Origin: JAYOFM01 sp038117225
Lineage (GTDB): Bacteria; Pseudomonadota; Alphaproteobacteria; Rhodospirillales; Casp-alpha2
Assembly (NCBI GenBank): GCA_038117225.1
Contig: JAYOFM010000030.1
Location: forward strand, 1 to 31,622
Length of the DNA stretch: 31,622 nucleotides
Direction: 5' to 3'
In this document: piece after piece, positions 28,232 through 31,622 of the stretch
Position numbering within the stretch: position 1 is the stretch's first letter
Layout: the number at the start of each line of letters is the position of its first letter
Translations under genes and position numbers: made by a program
Notes under the pieces: generated by a model
Database searches by the model: none
What the model was told of the DNA's origin: nothing
Seen by the model: the letters and a program-made list of their open reading frames with translations, nothing else

Positions 28232-28813
28232 ATGGCCACGCGGGACGCTGAAATGCAGGCTTTTGTCGATGCCGTCGCGGGTGCCATGACAGTCGTCCCC
28301 GACGCGCCGCCAGCGGTATCGACGGTCTTCAAGAAACTGGCGGCGACGGTCGGTGAACCATTGCAACCGCCGCCCGTGCGCCTTGATGTCTGCCGCCATC
28401 TGGATACGGCGTACGCCAACGCCGAAGCCGCGTCACCAAGTCTTGGCGCCGTCGCCCGCGCGTTCGCGAGCCTGGCGCCACGTCTCGTCTGGTATGCCCG
28501 CGAGGATGACGATGCCACGTTCCGCAATGGTCACGCCAACGCCTACATCGTCGGCGAGCGCGGGTTGGAACGACATCCCGACGTCGTCATCGGTGTCACC
28601 CTGATGGCACCCGGTATCACCTATCCCGACCACAATCACCCGCCGGAGGAAGTCTATCTGGTGCTCGGCCCCGGCGAATGGTGGAACGTCGACACGCCGT
28701 GGCACGCGCCGGGTCTGGGTGGTCTGGTGCATAATCCGCCGGGAATCGTGCATGCCATGCGATCGGTCGACGCGCCGCTATTCGCCATCTGGTGCATGTT
28801 GCTCGAAGATTAA
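28232..28813 (+). CDS. DddQ/DddL-type cupin, candidate dimethylsulfoniopropionate (DMSP) lyase
   Basis: A 193-residue protein with a C-terminal cupin barrel matching the DMSP-lyase cupin family (DddQ, DddL, DddW). The core reads Y131-PD-H134-N-H136-PPE-E140-V-Y142, the HxHxxxExY pattern with its preceding tyrosine, and H174 (IVHAM) fits the last metal ligand by spacing. All residues known to matter in DddQ are therefore present in order. DddQ-type enzymes cleave DMSP to acrylate and dimethyl sulfide in the presence of a metal ion. Many family members in non-marine bacteria are untested, so another beta-elimination substrate is possible. It starts 3 bases after the crotonase stop. Its stop (TAA) overlaps the stop of the convergent patatin gene within TTAA. 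Confidence 0.85.
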   Translation: MATRDAEMQAFVDAVAGAMTVVPDAPPAVSTVFKKLAATVGEPLQPPPVRLDVCRHLDTAYANAEAASPSLGAVARAFASLAPRLVWYAREDDDATFRNGHANAYIVGERGLERHPDVVIGVTLMAPGITYPDHNHPPEEVYLVLGPGEWWNVDTPWHAPGLGGLVHNPPGIVHAMRSVDAPLFAIWCMLLED

Positions 28814-29871
28814 GGATCACTGTCCGCGTCCACGATCGCCACCGGCCGGTTGACCGGCGCCGCGTCGGGATCGTCGAACCATGCGAAGTAGTCCGACGCC
28901 CCCTGGCGACCCGAGGCCACCAATGCCTCCTTCTGTTCGTCCTTGAGATCGAAATCGGTGGTGCCGACGCCCAGCGAGTCGATGTAGACGTTGCGCTGCC
29001 AATCGTCGCCGTGCAGATGGGCGTTGCTTTCCGCCTCCATCAGGGTGCTGAACAGTTGCCAGGCGAAATCGAAGAAATCGTCAATGTTCTCGCGCGGCGG
29101 CTCGGCGCCGTCACGGAAGACGGCGATCTCGCGCGCTGAATCTAGACGGAAACCAAGGGTCTGACGGTTGTAGACATAGGCGCTGCTGGTGGCGTTGCGT
29201 GAGCGCACGTCCTCGGTCGCCGGCCGGTAATAGTCGGTTTCGCGGGCGAATGCCGGTTGGTCGTCGTCGCTGATGTATTTGCTTCGGTCGAACAACTTGA
29301 CCGGATAGTTGCGCAGCACCCCCCCGTCGACCAGCACGTCGCCGCGCACGTTGCGCACGGCGGCGAAGAACAGCGGGATCGACATGGACATGCGCACCGC
29401 GTCGGCGACGCGCACGCGCGGCGTATGCTCGGGCGAAAACACCTCGGTGAACTTGGTTGAGATGTTTGTGACGCAGACGTAGAGGTCGCGGAAATCCGGG
29501 TGATCCGCAAGCTCCTTGAAGGTGGAATGCGGGTTACCGGTCTTTTCCGCGATCAGATTGCCGATCCATTGGCGAAAGAAATCGCCCTTATACCAGCCGA
29601 ATTCGTTGATCAGGCGGCTGGTATCACGCACCACGCCCCAGGAATCGTCCATGAAATTGTTGAAATCGAGATCCCACAGGATGTCGCGGACTTCCGCGTT
29701 GGTATAGCCGAGCGCCGTGGTGACCGCATTGATGGCGCCGGCGGAAGTGCCGCCGACGCGGGTGATTCCATTTAGGACGCCGCGTTGTTCCAACTCCTCC
29801 ATGGCGCCGACGTAGGCAATGCCCTTCACGCCGCCGCCCTCGAAGATAAGGTTCTTGAATCCGTATGCCAT
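28810..29871 (-). CDS. Patatin-like phospholipase
   Basis: A 353-residue patatin-domain protein. The oxyanion loop is EGGGVKG (11-17), the nucleophile S43 is in GTSAG and the dyad aspartate D182 is in VDGG, all intact. It would hydrolyse acyl esters of phospholipids or related lipids; no signal peptide is seen, so it acts in the cytoplasm or is exported another way. GGGAGGG precedes the ATG at 29871; an upstream in-frame ATG at 29934 is less likely. Its C-terminal region beyond the dyad is long (about 170 residues) and not recognised. Its stop overlaps that of the convergent DddQ-like gene by three bases. Confidence 0.93.
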   Translation of the reverse strand: MAYGFKNLIFEGGGVKGIAYVGAMEELEQRGVLNGITRVGGTSAGAINAVTTALGYTNAEVRDILWDLDFNNFMDDSWGVVRDTSRLINEFGWYKGDFFRQWIGNLIAEKTGNPHSTFKELADHPDFRDLYVCVTNISTKFTEVFSPEHTPRVRVADAVRMSMSIPLFFAAVRNVRGDVLVDGGVLRNYPVKLFDRSKYISDDDQPAFARETDYYRPATEDVRSRNATSSAYVYNRQTLGFRLDSAREIAVFRDGAEPPRENIDDFFDFAWQLFSTLMEAESNAHLHGDDWQRNVYIDSLGVGTTDFDLKDEQKEALVASGRQGASDYFAWFDDPDAAPVNRPVAIVDADSDP

Positions 29872-29951
29872 GCTGCCCTCCCGGTGATGCCGGTATGCTG
29901 ATCCGTGTCCCCCGCTTTGAACCGTGAGGATCATAGCACATCCTGGCGGCG

Positions 29952-29966
29952 GTCACTTGACGTGAC
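29952..29966. promoter_or_regulatory. Inverted repeat overlapping a -35-like box
   Basis: GTCAC (29952-29956) and GTGAC (29962-29966) flank TTGAC, so a TTGACG box (29957-29962) lies inside an inverted repeat. It sits about 50 bases before the start of the second lyase, in the gap shared with the divergent patatin gene. No convincing -10 box accompanies it. Confidence 0.3.
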
Positions 29967-30014
29967 AGGCGCCACGGTCTTTGCTTCGGCCGTTCTCACA
30001 CAGGAGTATTTCGC

Positions 30015-30875
30015 ATGTCCGCCGCCTCTGAACTGCAAGCCCTGATCGACGCCCCCGGCATCATCGTCGCCCCCGGCGTCTATGACGCCATGTCCGCCAA
30101 GCTGACCGAGCGAGCCGGTTTCAAGGCGGCGTTCATGAGCGGCTTCATGGTCGCGGCGACGCGCATCGGCATGCCGGATACCGGCCTGATCAGCTATTCG
30201 GAAATGGCCGATCAGGGGCGCAATATCTGCGGCGCGGTCAAGTTTCCGGTGATCGGCGACGGCGACACCGGCTACGGTAACGCGCTCAACGTCAAGCGCA
30301 CGGTATCGGGCTACGCCCAGGCCGGCTTCGCCTGCGTGATGATCGAGGATCAGCAGGCGCCGAAGCGTTGCGGCCATACCCGGGGCAAGCAAATCGTCTC
30401 GCGCGGCGAGGCCGTACAGCGCATCGCCGCCGCCGCCGACGCCAGGGCCGAGGGCGCCGATATCCTGGTGATGGCGCGCACCGACGCCAACGCCACCGAC
30501 GGCATGGATGAAGCCATCAAGCGCTGCCAGGAATTCCGCGCCGCCGGCGCCGACATCACCTTCCTCGAGGCCCCCACCAGTATTGACCAGATGAAGCGCT
30601 ATTGCGACGAGGTCGAGGGTCCGAAGATGGCCAACATGGTGGAGCAGGGGGACACACCCTATCTCAGCCCGGCGGAACTGGAAGCCATCGGCTACAAGGT
30701 CGCCATCTGGCCGGCGTCGCTGATGCTGGCCTCCATCGCCGCCATGGAAAAGGCGCTGGCCGATCTGCACGCCGGCGAACAGCACCCGGAAAACCTCGCT
30801 ACCTTCCCGCATCTCCGCGACATCGTCGGCTTCCCTGAATACTACGAAGACGAAAAACGCTACGCCGCCGAATAG
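30015..30875 (+). CDS. Isocitrate lyase/PEP mutase family lyase, PrpB-like (2)
   Basis: A 286-residue TIM-barrel lyase. Metal-site acidic residues are D82 and D84 (IGDGDTGYG) and E111-D112 (MIEDQ); the catalytic loop is KRCGH (117-121). The N-terminal substrate loop is PGVYDAMSAKL, with MSGFMVAATRIGMPDTGL after it. It is shorter than the relative at 22459-23406 and clearly not a recent duplicate of it. Candidates are methylisocitrate lyase, dimethylmalate lyase or oxaloacetate decarboxylase-like activity. AGGAG precedes the start. The PrpF-like gene follows after 9 bases, so the pair probably acts on one branched tri- or dicarboxylate. Confidence 0.93.
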   Translation: MSAASELQALIDAPGIIVAPGVYDAMSAKLTERAGFKAAFMSGFMVAATRIGMPDTGLISYSEMADQGRNICGAVKFPVIGDGDTGYGNALNVKRTVSGYAQAGFACVMIEDQQAPKRCGHTRGKQIVSRGEAVQRIAAAADARAEGADILVMARTDANATDGMDEAIKRCQEFRAAGADITFLEAPTSIDQMKRYCDEVEGPKMANMVEQGDTPYLSPAELEAIGYKVAIWPASLMLASIAAMEKALADLHAGEQHPENLATFPHLRDIVGFPEYYEDEKRYAAE

Positions 30876-30884
30876 GAACCGGTC

Positions 30885-31622
30885 ATGAGCACGGCCATTC
30901 CCTGCACAATTCTGCGCGGCGGCACCAGCAAGGGGGTTTACCTGCGCGAGACCGACCTGCCCGCCGATCCGGTGGCCCGCGAACAAACCATCCTCCGTAT
31001 TTTCGGCTCCCCCGATAAGCGCCAGATCGATGGCCTCGGCGGCGCCGACCCGCTGACCAGCAAGGTCTGTATCATCGGCCCGCCGCCGACCGACAACCCG
31101 CGCGCCGTCGATGCCGATCTCAGCTACACGTTTGGCCAGGTGGAGATCGAGCAGCCCCACGTGGACCTGCGCTCGCTCTGCGGCAACCTGACCTCCGGCG
31201 TCGGGGCCTTCGCGGTGTGGGAAAACATGCTGGATTTGGTGGAGCCGGTGACCCGGGTCCGCATCTACAACACCAACCTGGATCGCATGCTGTTCGCGGA
31301 GGTGCCGGTGCGCGATGGCATGCCAATTGAAACGGGCGATTACGCCATCGCCGGCGTGCCTGGTACCGGCGCCAGGATCCAGGTCGATTTCGCCGATACC
31401 GCCGGTTCCAGCGCCGGTGCTTTGCTGCCGACCGGTAATGCCATGGATCGGCTCGACGTGCCCGGTCTCGGCGCCATCGATGTCTCCATGGTCGATATCG
31501 GCAACGCCCATGCGTTCGTGCGGGCAGCGGACCTCGGCATGAAAGGCACGGAAACTGCGGCGGAGATCGACGCGAACACCGAGTTGACCGATACCCTGGA
31601 ACGCATCCGCGCCCACGCCGGC
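30885..31622 (+). CDS. PrpF-like 2-methylaconitate cis-trans isomerase family protein, 3' truncated
   Basis: The frame is open from the ATG at 30885 to the window end (246 codons, no stop); the C-terminal part lies outside. The start RGGTSKGVYLRETDLP and the IDGLGGADPLTSKVCII segment are hallmarks of PrpF proteins in the diaminopimelate epimerase-like fold. K60 (LTSK) and C99 (SLCGN) match the active-site lysine and cysteine of the family. PrpF isomerises 2-methylaconitate in the methylcitrate cycle; relatives include 4-oxalomesaconate tautomerase. Position 9 bases after a PrpB-like lyase supports a tricarboxylate or branched dicarboxylate pathway, though no methylcitrate synthase or dehydratase is visible. 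Confidence 0.93.
   Translation, partial: MSTAIPCTILRGGTSKGVYLRETDLPADPVAREQTILRIFGSPDKRQIDGLGGADPLTSKVCIIGPPPTDNPRAVDADLSYTFGQVEIEQPHVDLRSLCGNLTSGVGAFAVWENMLDLVEPVTRVRIYNTNLDRMLFAEVPVRDGMPIETGDYAIAGVPGTGARIQVDFADTAGSSAGALLPTGNAMDRLDVPGLGAIDVSMVDIGNAHAFVRAADLGMKGTETAAEIDANTELTDTLERIRAHAG

Noticed and set aside
29931..31616. Very long open frame (561 codons) on the minus strand
   Set aside because: It is antisense to the well-recognised second lyase and the PrpF-like gene, has no recognisable motif and is explained by GC-rich codon bias.

Overview
The window is a GC-rich, densely coding stretch of a Proteobacterium. The gene families (peptide-type ABC cassette, MlrC-like M81 peptidase, CitE-like lyase, type III CoA-transferase, several Fe(II)/2-oxoglutarate dioxygenases, DddQ-type cupin) point to an alphaproteobacterium, perhaps a Rhodospirillales-like marine or soil heterotroph. 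That placement is inference from gene content; no rRNA or tRNA gene is present to anchor it. No CRISPR array, IS element or phage gene was seen. No gap between genes exceeds 200 bases.

Layout. Bases 1-6333 (+) hold an oligopeptide/nickel-type ABC importer: two ATPases (the first cut by the window edge), a substrate-binding protein, one DppB-type permease and two tandem DppC-type permeases. A strong stem-loop lies between the binding protein and the permeases, and a likely terminator follows. Bases 6517-13631 (+) hold a fused CydDC-like ABC exporter, an M81 (MlrC-like) metallopeptidase, a tiny secreted protein, a CitE-like lyase and an alpha/beta-hydrolase fold protein that lacks its catalytic Ser and His. 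Bases 13025-17297 (-) hold a lipoprotein, a crotonase, an atypical SDR and a PhyH-type dioxygenase. A relic of a second SDR lies between the last two.

Bases 17459-18172 (+) encode a haloacid dehalogenase-like protein. Bases 18204-23406 (-) hold an unknown coiled-coil protein, a TauD/TfdA dioxygenase translationally coupled to a CaiB/BaiF CoA-transferase, an exported unknown, a membrane unknown and an isocitrate lyase/PEP mutase-family lyase. A second TauD/TfdA gene (23485-24543, +) diverges from that lyase across a short operator-like region. Bases 24556-26309 (-) are a CHASE4 sensor histidine kinase broken by two single-base frameshifts, both at homopolymers.

Bases 26466-28813 (+) form a tight three-gene operon: 2-hydroxyacid dehydrogenase, crotonase, and a cupin carrying the complete metal and catalytic residue pattern of DddQ-type DMSP lyases. 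A patatin-like lipase converges on it with overlapping stop codons. Bases 30015-31622 (+) hold a second isocitrate lyase/PEP mutase-family lyase followed by a PrpF-like isomerase that runs off the window.

Taken together this reads as a chromosomal catabolic neighbourhood: uptake of a peptide-like or small organic solute, hydroxylation of side chains by non-haem iron enzymes, CoA activation, crotonase and SDR steps, and C-C cleavage by CitE-like and PrpB-like lyases. The most promising places for something new are the dehydrogenase/crotonase/DddQ-like operon, the set of family members that have lost canonical catalytic residues, and the doubly frameshifted kinase.
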